Part shown: piece by piece, positions 19,134-29,117 of the stretch | How the letters are laid out: each line of letters begins with the position of its first letter | How positions within the stretch are numbered: position 1 is the stretch's first letter | Assembly (NCBI RefSeq): GCF_029544075.1 | Contig: NZ_JAJQJH010000013.1 | Coordinates: forward strand, 1-64,000 | DNA: 64,000 bases | Direction of reading: 5' to 3' | From: Chromohalobacter canadensis | GTDB lineage: Bacteria; Pseudomonadota; Gammaproteobacteria; Pseudomonadales; Halomonadaceae | Notes under the pieces: generated by a model | What the model was told of the DNA's origin: nothing | Databases searched by the model: none | The model's input: the letters and a program-made list of their open reading frames with translations, nothing else | Position numbers and translations under genes: made by a program

Positions 19134-21380
19134 TCAGTCCGCATTGCCGTATGACAAGCCTTCTAGAGACCAACCGGAGGCGCTGGAGTTATCATCGCCG
19201 TTGTCACCACTACCGCCATCGCCGTCTCCACCACCGCCCGTACCAACGGTCGACTCCATCAGTGCTTCGTCATAGTGAATGCCGGCACCGCCGGAAACCT
19301 CGACACGCCGTCCTTTCACGGCACCATACAATCCCCCCCCAGCGGCAACATTGACGGTGCTGTAAGGCGCGAAGATGGTGCCCTTGAATGCGGAGGCTCC
19401 GGTGATATTGACGCCAGCGTTCCAGCCGCTGGCACCCTCATCGTCATAGGCCGAGTAGAGAGATAGGATGGGATTGCCTTCATCATCGGTCACGCTGTCG
19501 GACGCCACATTGAGATTGCTGCCCAGGTTGAAACGCCCCTCCTCGGTGACGATCTTCAACGAACTGCCCTCGGCGACGCTGAATGTGGCACCGCCGCCAA
19601 TATCGACATCGCCTTTGACGTAGAGTGTCATGTCGCCGCCGTCGACGACGAAGTTGGCACTGCCACCCAGCGAAAAACTGTCCAGCACAAGGACGTTGGT
19701 GGGCTCGGGGAAGATGCCATCGACCGGGACGTCGCGTGAGACCTTGTAGCGCTCGGGATTCGGCACGCTGTTGTTATTACGATCAGACGACACCTGGAGC
19801 CCATTCGGCGTCAGCGTATAAGTCTGGCTGCCACCACCAATCGATAGGCTCCCCGACGAGGCATCTGGCAGCGCATCGATCAAGTCACTAATCGTCGCGC
19901 CCTTGGTTGTCGTGGATGTAAAAGCTTCACAGCTTTGCTGCTCAACTTCCACTTTAGAAGCCTCAGGGGCTTCAGGGGCCTCAGCAACATCTGGTGAGAC
20001 GAGGTTGATGGTGCCGCCCACTTGGTTTGCCACATCCCGCTTATTCACGGTTGTATGCACTTTCGGTGCCGTAGCATTACCTCCGATGCGCGAACTCCAG
20101 CTACCGGTAACGATTTCCGTATTCGCCACGACATTGCCACTGATGGTTCCACTGTCAGGTAAGCGAACGGACATTTGCGAGCTGACATCTCCCGCCGCTT
20201 GTGCCCCACCTCCGTTGATCGTGACATCTAGCTTAGAGAGGATGCTGCCCAAAACCGTGCTGCCCTCTAACGTAACCGCGCCTTGACTATTGATCCCTCC
20301 GCCGACTTCTGCGCCGCCACCTTCTATTGCCACATCCCGGTTCGCGAGGATATTGCCCACAACCGCTCCACCTTTTAACGTAACCGCCCCCCGGCTACTA
20401 ATACCCCCGCCGACTTTCGCGCCACCGCCATTGATCGTGACATCTCGATTGGCGAGGATACTGCCTGAAACACTACCTCCATTTAGCATCTCGACCGAAC
20501 CACGACTGCTAATATCGCCTTGGATATCGGCACCACCATTATTTATCACGATATCGTCGTTCGCTTTCAGATCGCCATGAATCGTGCCAGAGTTACCGAC
20601 GATAATTCGCCCCGCAGACTCTACATCTCCGTAGACCGGCTTCCCAGTACCCAAGACAATATCACTTTCCTGAGAGTTGGACTTTATGGTGGCATTACTT
20701 TTATTAGCATTGCCACCTTCACCGTACTTTCCATCACGGGAATCGTAACTATCGATAACTCCACCGCCTGATGCGTCAACACCCTCGCAGCCGAGCAACA
20801 CGTTTTGATAAGCACCATCGGGTTGCTCATCACCAGATTGCTCATCATTATTTATAGAGTAAACGGCCTGCAACACATCGCGCCCATTGTTATTTTCGGA
20901 AGCGTCATTCTCATCATAGCCACTCAGCCTTTTCTCACCCCAAAAAACCACCTTCACTCTATCGCCTTCGAGCTTTACGACCTCTTTAATTCCTGCTCGA
21001 GTAAAAGCGTACTTAATATCTTCATCACCACCATCTTCATCCTGCTCCTCTTCCCCATTGCGCTCCCGTGCTCTTTTCTCACGTTCACCGCTAGGAAGCC
21101 AGTTCTCGTCGTCCTCACGGGGAAAAATGATCGTACCTTTCTCGGAACCACCAAGCCTTTTTTCCACTACTGCCTTAACCTCTTCTCCCCAGCTTTCTCT
21201 TTCAAAGCGTCGAAAAGCCTCGTCCGCGCCCGCCTCATAATTATTGGTTCGCACATAATTACCTGCCTGACGCTCTTGATACTTATTGACGGACATGCCG
21301 GAAATAACAGCCCCGGACGCCACCGTCAGCAGCAGCATTCCCACGACGAGCACGAACCCAGACTGTTTTGATGCCTTCAT
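19134..21380 (-). CDS. Large PilX-like pilus protein with beta-repeat passenger
   Basis: The protein has 748 residues. Residues 8-30 form a prepilin-like helix (GFVLVVGMLLLTVASGAV) followed by a PilX-type segment (NKYQERQAGNYVRTNNYEAGADEAFRRFE). An acidic linker (95-200) comes next. Near-identical units start at about 269, 306, 342, 378 and 415, each about 36 residues with GNILANRDVAI-like and GGGAEVGGGI-like turns, suggesting a beta-helix. After an Ala/Pro/Glu linker (465-480), residues 550-705 resemble the DUF7305 / polymer-forming domain ending GGAGIHYDEAL. A Gly/Asp-rich tail closes it. It ends set B where pilX and pilY1 normally lie, so a tip adhesin role is a reasonable guess, not shown. 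Confidence 0.7.
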   Translation of the reverse strand: MKASKQSGFVLVVGMLLLTVASGAVISGMSVNKYQERQAGNYVRTNNYEAGADEAFRRFERESWGEEVKAVVEKRLGGSEKGTIIFPREDDENWLPSGEREKRARERNGEEEQDEDGGDEDIKYAFTRAGIKEVVKLEGDRVKVVFWGEKRLSGYDENDASENNNGRDVLQAVYSINNDEQSGDEQPDGAYQNVLLGCEGVDASGGGVIDSYDSRDGKYGEGGNANKSNATIKSNSQESDIVLGTGKPVYGDVESAGRIIVGNSGTIHGDLKANDDIVINNGGADIQGDISSRGSVEMLNGGSVSGSILANRDVTINGGGAKVGGGISSRGAVTLKGGAVVGNILANRDVAIEGGGAEVGGGINSQGAVTLEGSTVLGSILSKLDVTINGGGAQAAGDVSSQMSVRLPDSGTISGNVVANTEIVTGSWSSRIGGNATAPKVHTTVNKRDVANQVGGTINLVSPDVAEAPEAPEASKVEVEQQSCEAFTSTTTKGATISDLIDALPDASSGSLSIGGGSQTYTLTPNGLQVSSDRNNNSVPNPERYKVSRDVPVDGIFPEPTNVLVLDSFSLGGSANFVVDGGDMTLYVKGDVDIGGGATFSVAEGSSLKIVTEEGRFNLGSNLNVASDSVTDDEGNPILSLYSAYDDEGASGWNAGVNITGASAFKGTIFAPYSTVNVAAGGGLYGAVKGRRVEVSGGAGIHYDEALMESTVGTGGGGDGDGGSGDNGDDNSSASGWSLEGLSYGNAD
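20121..20576 (-). repeat. Tandem ~108-bp repeats inside the PilX-like gene
   Basis: At least four units of 36-37 codons encode residues of about 269-420 of the large PilX-like protein. Consecutive units share GSILANRDVTI, GNILANRDVAI and GSILSKLDVTI, each followed by GGGA. The middle copies are the most alike, consistent with recent duplication and possible length variation between strains. Confidence 0.8.
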
Positions 21381-22021
21381 TATTTATCCTCTTTAGGCTT
21401 ATCGGAATCATTGATATCACGCGCAGCCAAATGAAAGGACAAGGCTTTACTTTCACATGCCTCATTACTTGGATCGCAATCCCAGTCATAGTAATCAATA
21501 AATACGACGACACCGTCTAGGCCTTCACCTGTCTTGCATCCCTTTTCACCTTCTTCGAGCAAACGGCAAAAGCGAATCGCTTCTATACCGACCTTACCCG
21601 CAGACGACAAATCAACTATCTTTCTGCCCTTAGGTTGACATAAAAAATCGGAACCGTCAGATTGGTAAACAACAGACCCAGCAGTGGTTTGGCCATCTTG
21701 ATCAGACCCCACTCCTGGACAGGTTATTCTATTCTCTACCGATTCTGACGACGCCAAGACAAGCTTATTCCCGTTACTACTTTCTTCTATCTTGACAGAC
21801 TTCGCCACCTTGATTGACGAAGATAGTACCCGATGTATATACATCAGCTCGTCTTGCAGCTTGTAATAGTTATCCCGCTGCTCACTAACACTACTGATCG
21901 CTTGGTAAGCCGTGATCGTGCCACCGAGGATAATCAAGCCGAGAAACATGCTGATCATCATTTCGATCAGCGTGAAGCCTCGTTGGCGATGTTGGTTATT
22001 CATCCGCTGGCTCAGTTGCAT
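21380..22021 (-). CDS. PilW-type minor pilin (set B)
   Basis: This is a 213-residue prepilin with cleavage context RG|FTLIEMMISMFLGLIILGG (Glu at +5) and a PilW-like start of the globular domain (SEQRDNYYKLQDELMYIHRVL). Several cysteines (CPG, FLCQ, RFC, GCK, DCDP, EAC) suggest disulfides. The ATG at 22021 overlaps the preceding pilV-type gene by 10 bp; a second ATG at 22003 is possible. Base composition is visibly lower in GC than the flanking housekeeping genes. Confidence 0.8.
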   Translation of the reverse strand: MQLSQRMNNQHRQRGFTLIEMMISMFLGLIILGGTITAYQAISSVSEQRDNYYKLQDELMYIHRVLSSSIKVAKSVKIEESSNGNKLVLASSESVENRITCPGVGSDQDGQTTAGSVVYQSDGSDFLCQPKGRKIVDLSSAGKVGIEAIRFCRLLEEGEKGCKTGEGLDGVVVFIDYYDWDCDPSNEACESKALSFHLAARDINDSDKPKEDK

Positions 22022-22425
22022 GGCAAGAAGGCCACCAAGTTCACGTGCGGAGGCTCATAGTTTGCGTCACCCGGGTCTCCATGGCCCTGCCACGTGATCT
22101 CAAGGTCATAAAGGCCATTCCTGATATTTTCCCCCTCCCCATGAGCCGAGGGAAGTCCTTCAAAATTAGCGACATAATTCTTCCAGCTACTCTTAATATC
22201 TTTACAAGTCTCATCCTGCTGCGCCCAGGCGCGTTCGTTCATGTCTCTAACCATGATGGTGGCGATTGTCGTATTGAGACTCTCGCGTGCGTTCTGCAAC
22301 GAGTTGAGCTGCATCGCGGCGAGCCCGAGCATGCCGACGGAGAGAATCGTCAGTGCGACCAGCACTTCGATTAGGCCGAAACCTTGCTGGCGATGAGGAG
22401 GGCGCTGTGCCGGTGACTCGATCAT
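22012..22425 (-). CDS. PilV-type minor pilin (set B)
   Basis: This is a 137-residue PilV-like prepilin: QG|FGLIEVLVALTILSVGMLGLAAMQLNSLQNARESLN is the PilV hallmark region (Glu at +5). I chose the ATG at 22425 (MIESPA), which overlaps the upstream stop as ATGA and has GAGGAG 8 bases before it. It is the second gene of set B (fimT-type, PilV, PilW, large PilX-like). Confidence 0.85.
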   Translation of the reverse strand: MIESPAQRPPHRQQGFGLIEVLVALTILSVGMLGLAAMQLNSLQNARESLNTTIATIMVRDMNERAWAQQDETCKDIKSSWKNYVANFEGLPSAHGEGENIRNGLYDLEITWQGHGDPGDANYEPPHVNLVAFLPCN

Positions 22426-22943
22426 GCGTCGCACTCCTCGCCATTCTCGTCATCCTGCTCAGCGACATAAGCTCGTCCGGTCATCGTCAAGCACACTTGG
22501 CGTGAGGCGTCGCCCGACAGTCCCGCATGACTGAGACGCCATTCGCCATCAGAATCGGGATATCCCAGATCATTGAAAGTGACTTCATCGGGAGGCTGGG
22601 CGTTCTCACCACCCACGCTGAGCTGGGCCGGCAACGGCTCATGGACTACGACCGTATTTTTATCCTTGTCGGCTATCCGCCAGCCTTTTGCCCAGTTCTT
22701 GCCCGTAGCCGGGCTCATCGTGACATCGGCCTCGCGCATGATGGCTTCACCACGCGCCAGGCGCAGCGCGGCGACTAGTTCGTTGCTGGCGTCGGTGAGC
22801 TGTTGCTGCTGGCGCAAGGACTGAAAGCTGGGCACGGCGATGCTTGCCATGATCGCGAAGATCACCAGCACGATCAGCAATTCGAGGAGGGAAAAACCAC
22901 GGCTATGCGACACGTGGCGAAGGCGATAAGCACGATGCGGCAC
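22422..22943 (-). CDS. GspH/FimT-type minor pilin (set B, FimU-like)
   Basis: This is a 173-residue prepilin with cleavage context RG|FSLLELLIVLVIFAIMASIAVPSF (Glu at +5) and the GspH domain sequence LTDASNELVAALRLARGEAI. It resembles FimU/FimT of pseudomonads. It is the first gene of set B and is preceded by a good sigma-70 promoter (23014-23042). Its 3' end overlaps the PilV-type gene by 4 bp. Confidence 0.83.
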   Translation of the reverse strand: MPHRAYRLRHVSHSRGFSLLELLIVLVIFAIMASIAVPSFQSLRQQQQLTDASNELVAALRLARGEAIMREADVTMSPATGKNWAKGWRIADKDKNTVVVHEPLPAQLSVGGENAQPPDEVTFNDLGYPDSDGEWRLSHAGLSGDASRQVCLTMTGRAYVAEQDDENGEECDA

Positions 22944-22984
22944 GTACGACTTCCTGATCGGTGAAGCGGCGCGTTACGTACGCG

Positions 22985-23005
22985 GCATGGGGCAATACCC
23001 CATGC
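22985..23005. other. Hairpin in the leader of pilin set B
   Basis: A perfect 8-bp stem GCATGGGG / CCCCATGC with loop CAATA lies between ispH and the first set-B pilin gene. There is no T-run on either strand, so it is not a standard terminator. It falls right at the predicted transcript start of set B and could shape mRNA stability or bind a regulator. Confidence 0.4.
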
Positions 23006-23013
23006 GCTTTGTC

Positions 23014-23042
23014 AATGTAGCGTACTTTGCAACGAATTGTAA
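23014..23042 (-). promoter_or_regulatory. Sigma-70 promoter of pilin set B
   Basis: On the minus strand TTACAA (23037-23042), a 17-bp spacer and TACATT (23014-23019), about 70 bp upstream of the first set-B pilin gene. The match is good, and it lies clear of the ispH coding region. Confidence 0.55.
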
Positions 23043-23073
23043 CGCTCACATCACATCGAAGACGCGGCACCTC

Positions 23074-24027
23074 TCACGTGCTGGCGATCACCTGCTCTCG
23101 CAGTTCCTTGGGCATGGAGAAGACGATGTCTTCCGCCTGCCCGGCGAGTTCATTGGGATCCTCGGCGCCCAGCGACTTGAGCCGGTCGATGACCGCCTGG
23201 ACGAGGACTTCCGGTGCGCTAGCACCGGCCGTGATGCCGATGGTTTCCACGCCATCTACCCATTCGGGGCGGATCTGCTCGGCGGTATCGATCAGATACG
23301 CCGGCGTGCCGGTGCGCTCTGCCAATTCCCGCAGGCGGTTCGAATTGGAGCTGTTGGGACTGCCCACCACCAGCACCAGGCCGCTTTCGCTAGCCAGTTC
23401 ACGCACCGCGTCCTGACGATTCTGGGTGGCATAGCAGATGTCGTCCTTGCGCGGCCCGTCGATACGCGGGAACTTCTCGCGCAGGGCATCGATGACCCTT
23501 GAGGTGTCATCCATGGACAGCGTGGTCTGGGTGACGAATGCCAGCCGGTCAGGGTCGTTGACCTCGAGGCTCGCCACGTCCTGCTCGTCCTCGACGAGAT
23601 GGATCTGACCGCCGAAGGAGGTATCGTAGCGCCCCATGGTGCCCTCGACCTCGGGATGGCCGGCATGCCCGATGAGCACGCACTCCTGGCCACGCTTGGC
23701 GTAGCGCAGGACTTCCATGTGCACCTTGGTGACCAGCGGGCAGGTGGCGTCGAAGATACGCAGTCCACGCCGCTCGGCCTCTTCCTGGACCGCACGCGAC
23801 ACGCCGTGGGCGGAGAAGATGACGATCACGTCGTCGGGGATTTCATGCAACTCCTCGACGAATACCGCCCCGCGCTCGCGCAGACTATCCACCACGAAGC
23901 GGTTGTGGACGACTTCGTGACGCACGTAGATGGGTGGCCCGAACACATCGAGCGCGCGATTGACGATCTCGATGGCGCGGTCTACGCCGGCACAGAAACC
24001 GCGTGGATTGGCCAGCTTGATTTGCAT
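23074..24027 (-). CDS. ispH: 4-hydroxy-3-methylbut-2-enyl diphosphate reductase
   Basis: This is the last enzyme of the MEP isoprenoid pathway; it converts HMBPP to IPP and DMAPP with a [4Fe-4S] cluster. The three cluster cysteines lie in [10 protein letters not shown] (C12), DATCPLVTK (about 96) and ICYATQNRQ (about 197). The active-site VRHEVVHN motif follows the first. The length is 317 residues, standard for the family. It is the distal gene of the run ribF-ileS-lspA-fkpB-ispH, as in pseudomonads. Confidence 0.97.
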   Translation of the reverse strand: MQIKLANPRGFCAGVDRAIEIVNRALDVFGPPIYVRHEVVHNRFVVDSLRERGAVFVEELHEIPDDVIVIFSAHGVSRAVQEEAERRGLRIFDATCPLVTKVHMEVLRYAKRGQECVLIGHAGHPEVEGTMGRYDTSFGGQIHLVEDEQDVASLEVNDPDRLAFVTQTTLSMDDTSRVIDALREKFPRIDGPRKDDICYATQNRQDAVRELASESGLVLVVGSPNSSNSNRLRELAERTGTPAYLIDTAEQIRPEWVDGVETIGITAGASAPEVLVQAVIDRLKSLGAEDPNELAGQAEDIVFSMPKELREQVIAST

Positions 24028-24088
24028 GCTTACCTCGCCTCGATGCGTCGTGGCATCGTATCGATGGGCGGCGTGCGCCCGTCAAAAC

Positions 24089-24532
24089 TTAATGGGTCGT
24101 GGCCGGGCGAACCTCGATCACCTCCACCTCGAAGGTCAGGGTACGCCCCGCCAGCGGGTGATTGAAGTCCACATCGACATTACGTTCGTCGATTTCGGCG
24201 ATGACGCCGGGCAGCTCGCCGCCACCCGGGTCGGTGAACGACATCATCGTACCGACCTCGAGCTCGTCGTCGAACTGATCGCGCGGCAGGCGCTGCACGT
24301 TCTGCGGATTGTGCTGGCCGAAGCCGTGCTCGGGGGTAATGGTAAAACGACCTGTCTCGCCATCGGTCATGCCCTTGAGCGGGGTCTCGAACCCCGGCGG
24401 CAGGTTACCATCGCCGACCTGGAACGTCGCCGGTGCCTTGTCGCGGGTGGAGTCGATCACCGTCTCGTCTTCCAATTTGACGGTGAAATGCAACGTCACT
24501 TCCATCCCATCGCCGATGCGGTACTCACTCAT
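24089..24532 (-). CDS. fkpB: FKBP-type peptidyl-prolyl isomerase (SlpA family)
   Basis: This is a 147-residue SlpA/FkpB-type prolyl isomerase with FKBP halves flanking an inserted IF domain (PEHGFGQHNPQNVQRLPRDQF). The cis-trans isomerase motif appears as LEDETVIDSTRD at the start. E. coli FkpB has chaperone activity. The start overlaps the lspA stop by 4 bp (ATGA). It is cytoplasmic, as no signal peptide is present. Confidence 0.93.
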   Translation of the reverse strand: MSEYRIGDGMEVTLHFTVKLEDETVIDSTRDKAPATFQVGDGNLPPGFETPLKGMTDGETGRFTITPEHGFGQHNPQNVQRLPRDQFDDELEVGTMMSFTDPGGGELPGVIAEIDERNVDVDFNHPLAGRTLTFEVEVIEVRPATTH

Positions 24533-25074
24533 GGGGCGTCTCTCTTATCGGATGTTGCCGTGTGTCGTCGGCCGTCACGCAGGGAGGCCAGAATCAAACC
24601 AATGGCTCCCAAGGTGATGGCGGTATCGGCCAAGTTAAAGGCGGGGAAGTAATTTCCCTGCCAATGAAACGACAGAAAGTCGACCACATAGCCATGCACC
24701 AGGCGATCATAGAGATTGCCCAACGCGCCACCGATCACCAACGCAATCGCTGCGGCCGAGAGACGTTCATCGGCCTTGAGACGCGTCAACCATACGGTCA
24801 GGCCGATGCTAACGCCGAGAGCGATGGCCGCAAACAGCCAGCGTTGCCACCCGGCGTGATCGGCCAGGAAGCTGAATGCCGCGCCGGTGTTGTGCAAAAG
24901 CGTCAGATTGAACACCGGCAATAATTCGACCGGTTGTGCATAGATCAAATGAGTGCTGGCGAGCAGCTTGCTGCCCAGGTCCAGCACGATCACCAGCAGC
25001 GCCAGCCATAGCCAGCGCAGGGGCCGCTTCATGGGCGGCAATACCGATCGATCAGGCGTTGCAGCGTCGTTCAT
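24529..25074 (-). CDS. lspA: Lipoprotein signal peptidase (signal peptidase II)
   Basis: This inner-membrane aspartic protease cleaves signal peptides of diacylated prolipoproteins. It has four membrane segments; the catalytic aspartates lie in GGALGNLYDRL and FNLADTAI. The HNTGAAFSF motif is also present. At 181 residues it is slightly longer than E. coli (164) because of an N-terminal extension before the first helix. It overlaps fkpB and lies 50 bp after ileS. Confidence 0.96.
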   Translation of the reverse strand: MNDAATPDRSVLPPMKRPLRWLWLALLVIVLDLGSKLLASTHLIYAQPVELLPVFNLTLLHNTGAAFSFLADHAGWQRWLFAAIALGVSIGLTVWLTRLKADERLSAAAIALVIGGALGNLYDRLVHGYVVDFLSFHWQGNYFPAFNLADTAITLGAIGLILASLRDGRRHTATSDKRDAP

Positions 25075-25124
25075 TCGAGCCTCTCATATCATGATCAAGC
25101 GGCGCTATGGCCCGTGATGCGCCA

Positions 25125-27965
25125 TCAGGCATAACGGCGCGTTTCACCCGGCCCATCGGGCAGGTTGCTAAGGCAACGACCGCACAGGTTCGGATCAGCG
25201 GCATGCGTCCCCACATCTGCGCGGTGATGCCAGCAGCGCTCGCACTTGGTGTGCGGACTTTCCATCACGCCCACCTTGAGCCCGTCGAGCTCGCTGGCCT
25301 CGGCCTGCTCGCTGCCCGCCGCGTTCAGCGACGCCAGATGCACCTCGCTGGTCAATAGCACGAAACGCAACTCATCGCCGAGCTGCGACAAGGTCTCGCG
25401 CATACCATCATCAGCGTAAAGCGTGACCTCGGCAGCGAGGCTATTGCGTATCACCTTGGCGTTACGCGCGTCTTCCAGGCACTTGTTGACCGCCTGCTTG
25501 ACCTCGAGCACCCGCGACCAAAACTCACGCCCCATCACGGCATCCGCCTTCAGGGTCGCCAGGTGCGGATAGTATTCCTCCAGCAGCACGCTATCGCCGC
25601 GCGTGCCGGGGATGGCCTCGTAGATTTCCTCGGCGGTGAAGGACAGAATCGGCGCCACCCAGCGCACCAACGCCTCGACCACATGATAGAGCGCCGTCTG
25701 GCAGCTGCGGCGCGCGAGCGAGTCAGCCTGGGTGGTGTACTGGCGATCCTTGATCACATCCAGATAGAAGCCGCCCAGCTCGTGCGCGCAGAAGTCGTGC
25801 ACCTGCTGATAGACGTCACGGAAGCGGTAGTCGTCATAGGCCGTCTGCATGCGCTGCTGAAGTTGCGCCGCGCGATCCACCGCCCACTGATCCAGCGCCA
25901 GCATGTCCTCGAACGCCACGGCGTCACGCGCGGGATCGAAGCCATTCAAGTTGGCCAGCAAGAAGCGTGCGGTGTTGCGGATACGCCGGTAGACGTCGGC
26001 GGTGCGCTTCAGGATCTCGTCGGAGACCGCCATCTCGCCGGAATAGTCGGTGGAGGCGACCCACAGGCGCAGGATATCGGCGCCCAGCTTGTCCATCACC
26101 TGCTGCGGCGCGATGACGTTGCCCATCGACTTGGACATCTTGCGGCCCTTCTCGTCGACGGTGAAGCCGTGTGTCAGCAGCGCCTTGTAGGGCGCATGGC
26201 CGTCGATGGCGCATCCGGTCAGCAACGACGAATGGAACCAGCCGCGATGTTGGTCGGAACCTTCGAGATACAGATCGGCGCGCGGCCCTTGTGCATGCCC
26301 CAGCGAATGCGAGCCACGCAGCACGTGCCAATGGGTGGTGCCGGAGTCGAACCACACATCCAGGGTATCGGTAACTTTCTCGTAGTCGTCGGCCTCGTCG
26401 CCCAGCAGCTCGCGGGCGTCGAGACGGAACCAGGCATCGATGCCCTCGGCTTCGACGCGCTTGGCGACATCTTCCATCAGCTCGACGGTGCGCGGATGCC
26501 ATTCCCCGGTCTGTTTGTGCAGGAAGAACGGAATCGGCACCCCCCAGTTGCGCTGGCGCGAAATGCACCAGTCGGGACGGTTGGCGATCATCGAGTGCAG
26601 GCGCGCCTTGCCCCAGGCGGGAACGAACTGCGTCGCCTCGACGCCGTCCAAGGCGCGCTGACGCAGGGTGCGCCCCGTATCGTCCTCGCGGTCCATGCCC
26701 ACGAACCACTGGGCGGTCGCGCGGTAGATGACCGGCGTCTTGTGACGCCAGCAGTGCATGTAGCTGTGCGTGATCGGCGTGTGCACCATCAGCGCGTTCA
26801 CTTCACGCAGCTTGTCGACGATCTGAGGATTGGCCTTCCAGATCATCTGCCCGCCGAAGAACGGCAGATCATCGCTGTACACGCCATTGCCCTGTACGGG
26901 GTTGAGCATGTCATCGAAGCTCATGCCGTGCGCGCGGCAGGTCATGAAATCGTCCAGGCCGTAGGACGGCGCCGAGTGGACGATCCCCGTGCTGCCCTCT
27001 TCCACGGTCACGTAATCGGCGAGATACACCGGCGCCACGCGCTCGTAGAAAGGATGCTGAAAAGTGATGAACTCCAGCGACGCGCCCGTCGTCGTGGCCA
27101 CGACATCGCCCTCGAGGCCATAGCGCGCTAGACAGCTTTCGACCAGTTCCTCGGCGAGCACCAGCAGCCGCTCGCCGGTATCGACCAGGGCGTAGGTGAA
27201 GTCGGGATGCACGTTCAGCGCCTGGTTGGCGGGAATGGTCCACGGCGTGGTGGTCCAGATGACGATCGCCGCCGGCTTATCAAGCGACGTGAGCCCGAAC
27301 GCCGTCGCTAACTTGGCGGGATCGGCGGCGGTGAAGGCGACATCGATGGCATCGGACTTCTTGTCGGCGTACTCGACTTCCGCCTCGGCCAGGGCCGAGC
27401 CACAATCGAAGCACCAGTTGACCGGCTTCAAGCCCTTGAAGACGTAGCCGCCCTCGACCATCTTGGCCAGCGCGCGGATCTCACCCGCTTCGTTGGCGAA
27501 GTCCATGGTCCGGTAGGGGTGCTCCCAGTCGCCGATCACGCCCAGGCGCACGAAGTCGGTCTTCTGCGCTTCGATCTGCGCCCCCGCGTACTCGCGACAT
27601 AGATCGCGTGCTTCACCGGCGCCGAGATGCTTGCCGTGAGTGGTCTCGACCTTGTGCTCGATGGGCAAGCCGTGACAGTCCCAGCCGGGCACGTAGGGCG
27701 CATCGTACCCCGCCAGCGCCTTCGACTTGACGACGATGTCCTTGAGAATCTTGTTGACGGCATGACCGATGTGAATACTGCCGTTGGCGTAGGGAGGGCC
27801 ATCGTGCAGCACGAAGCTCTCGCGGCCGGCGCGCGCGTCGCGCAAGCGTTCGTAGAGGTTCATGTCCTGCCACTGCGATACCCGCCCCGGCTCACGCTTG
27901 GGCAACATGCCACGCATGGGGAAGTCGGTCTCGGGGAGGTTCAGGGTATGTTTGTAATCGCTCAT
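25125..27965 (-). CDS. ileS: Isoleucyl-tRNA synthetase
   Basis: This is a class I aminoacyl-tRNA synthetase of 946 residues. The HIGH motif is at about 65 (SIHIGHAV). The CP1 editing domain, which removes valine, spans roughly 180-400, and the KMSKS motif is at about 608. A C-terminal zinc site (CERCW ... CGRC) is present. This is the eubacterial ileS1 type expected to be mupirocin-sensitive. It starts 9 bp after ribF. The long plus-strand ORFs antisense to it are composition artefacts. Confidence 0.98.
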   Translation of the reverse strand: MSDYKHTLNLPETDFPMRGMLPKREPGRVSQWQDMNLYERLRDARAGRESFVLHDGPPYANGSIHIGHAVNKILKDIVVKSKALAGYDAPYVPGWDCHGLPIEHKVETTHGKHLGAGEARDLCREYAGAQIEAQKTDFVRLGVIGDWEHPYRTMDFANEAGEIRALAKMVEGGYVFKGLKPVNWCFDCGSALAEAEVEYADKKSDAIDVAFTAADPAKLATAFGLTSLDKPAAIVIWTTTPWTIPANQALNVHPDFTYALVDTGERLLVLAEELVESCLARYGLEGDVVATTTGASLEFITFQHPFYERVAPVYLADYVTVEEGSTGIVHSAPSYGLDDFMTCRAHGMSFDDMLNPVQGNGVYSDDLPFFGGQMIWKANPQIVDKLREVNALMVHTPITHSYMHCWRHKTPVIYRATAQWFVGMDREDDTGRTLRQRALDGVEATQFVPAWGKARLHSMIANRPDWCISRQRNWGVPIPFFLHKQTGEWHPRTVELMEDVAKRVEAEGIDAWFRLDARELLGDEADDYEKVTDTLDVWFDSGTTHWHVLRGSHSLGHAQGPRADLYLEGSDQHRGWFHSSLLTGCAIDGHAPYKALLTHGFTVDEKGRKMSKSMGNVIAPQQVMDKLGADILRLWVASTDYSGEMAVSDEILKRTADVYRRIRNTARFLLANLNGFDPARDAVAFEDMLALDQWAVDRAAQLQQRMQTAYDDYRFRDVYQQVHDFCAHELGGFYLDVIKDRQYTTQADSLARRSCQTALYHVVEALVRWVAPILSFTAEEIYEAIPGTRGDSVLLEEYYPHLATLKADAVMGREFWSRVLEVKQAVNKCLEDARNAKVIRNSLAAEVTLYADDGMRETLSQLGDELRFVLLTSEVHLASLNAAGSEQAEASELDGLKVGVMESPHTKCERCWHHRADVGTHAADPNLCGRCLSNLPDGPGETRRYA

Positions 27966-27974
27966 AGCGGAAGG

Positions 27975-29042
27975 TCAGCCATCGTCTTGGTCAGCCGGGC
28001 GAGAGCCGGCCGAGGAGTCGGAAGTCGAAGGCTCGGGCGCCAAGGGCGCCGAGGCCAGCGGATAAGTCCAGCCAGTCGAAGCGCACGGCAGCTCGAGTGC
28101 GGTGGCATCGAGCGGTGTGGCCGCACGAAAATAGCGACGTGCCTGCGCCAGATCGGCATGAATCTGACGCGTCAGGGCCTCCAGCCCCGCAAAATTGACC
28201 TCGCCTCGCAGCCGTGCACAGGGCACGACCGTAAGACGCTGGCCATAGAGGTCACCTTCGAAATCGAACAGATGCACCTCCAACACCGGCCGCGTACTGC
28301 CTACCGTGGGACGCCAGCCGATGTTGGCCGCCCCCGGCAGCTCGCGGCCATCAGGCAGCCGCGTGACGCAGGCATAGATACCGCGTAGTGCAAGGGAGCG
28401 CGACGCCAACGGCAGATTAGCGGTAGGCACGCCGATGGTGCGCCCCAACTGCCGGTCGGCAACCACACGCCCTGAGAGCTGGTAGGGACGCCCCAGCAAC
28501 CGCGCGGCCTGGGCGAAGTTGCCGCTGGCTAGCATGGTGCGTACCCGGGTACTTGAGACGCGCTCATCATCGAGGGCAAAAGTGCGCGTATGCTCGACCT
28601 CAAAACCACGGCGCTCGCCCACGCGTTGCAGCAATGCGAAATCGCCCGCTCGGTCACAGCCAAAACGAAAGTCGTCACCCACGACGAGATGCTTGACCCC
28701 CAGGCCGCGGATCAGCACGCGCTCGATGAACTCATCGGCCGTCAGACTTCGCAGAGCAGCATTGAAGGGTAGGCAGACGATGCGCTCGGCGCCGTATTCG
28801 GCCAGCAGCTCGACCTTGTCGCGCAGCCTGCTCAAACGAGGCGGCGCCTGCTCGCCGGCAAAATACTCGCGTGGCTGGGGCTCGAAGACGACCACCGTCA
28901 TCGGCAATCCCAACGCCGTGGCGCGGCTCTTGAGCTGATCGAGGATCGCTTGATGGCCGCGATGCACGCCATCAAAATTGCCGATCGTCGCCACGCACGG
29001 GCCCGCCTCACGCAGATTGTGCAGTCCTCTGATCAGTTCCAT
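27975..29042 (-). CDS. ribF: Bifunctional riboflavin kinase / FAD synthetase
   Basis: This enzyme makes FMN and then FAD from riboflavin. The N-terminal nucleotidyltransferase domain has IGNFDGVHRGHQ near residue 21; the C-terminal flavokinase domain (about 185-310) has GRTIGVPTANLPL. A C-terminal tail of about 45 residues rich in Pro/Ser/Asp extends beyond the usual 310-315 residues. It lies between murJ and ileS, as in pseudomonads. Confidence 0.96.
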   Translation of the reverse strand: MELIRGLHNLREAGPCVATIGNFDGVHRGHQAILDQLKSRATALGLPMTVVVFEPQPREYFAGEQAPPRLSRLRDKVELLAEYGAERIVCLPFNAALRSLTADEFIERVLIRGLGVKHLVVGDDFRFGCDRAGDFALLQRVGERRGFEVEHTRTFALDDERVSSTRVRTMLASGNFAQAARLLGRPYQLSGRVVADRQLGRTIGVPTANLPLASRSLALRGIYACVTRLPDGRELPGAANIGWRPTVGSTRPVLEVHLFDFEGDLYGQRLTVVPCARLRGEVNFAGLEALTRQIHADLAQARRYFRAATPLDATALELPCASTGWTYPLASAPLAPEPSTSDSSAGSRPADQDDG

Positions 29043-29117
29043 ATGCCGTTCATATGCCGGTGAAACGTTCGATTATAACCAAGGGGGCCACAACTGACAG
29101 CCATGCCTGCCCTACCA

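Noticed and set aside
25563-27131. 522-codon plus-strand ORF opposite ileS
   Set aside because: It is antisense to a full-length, motif-complete ileS; its His/Arg/Gln-rich composition is typical of shadow frames in high-GC DNA.
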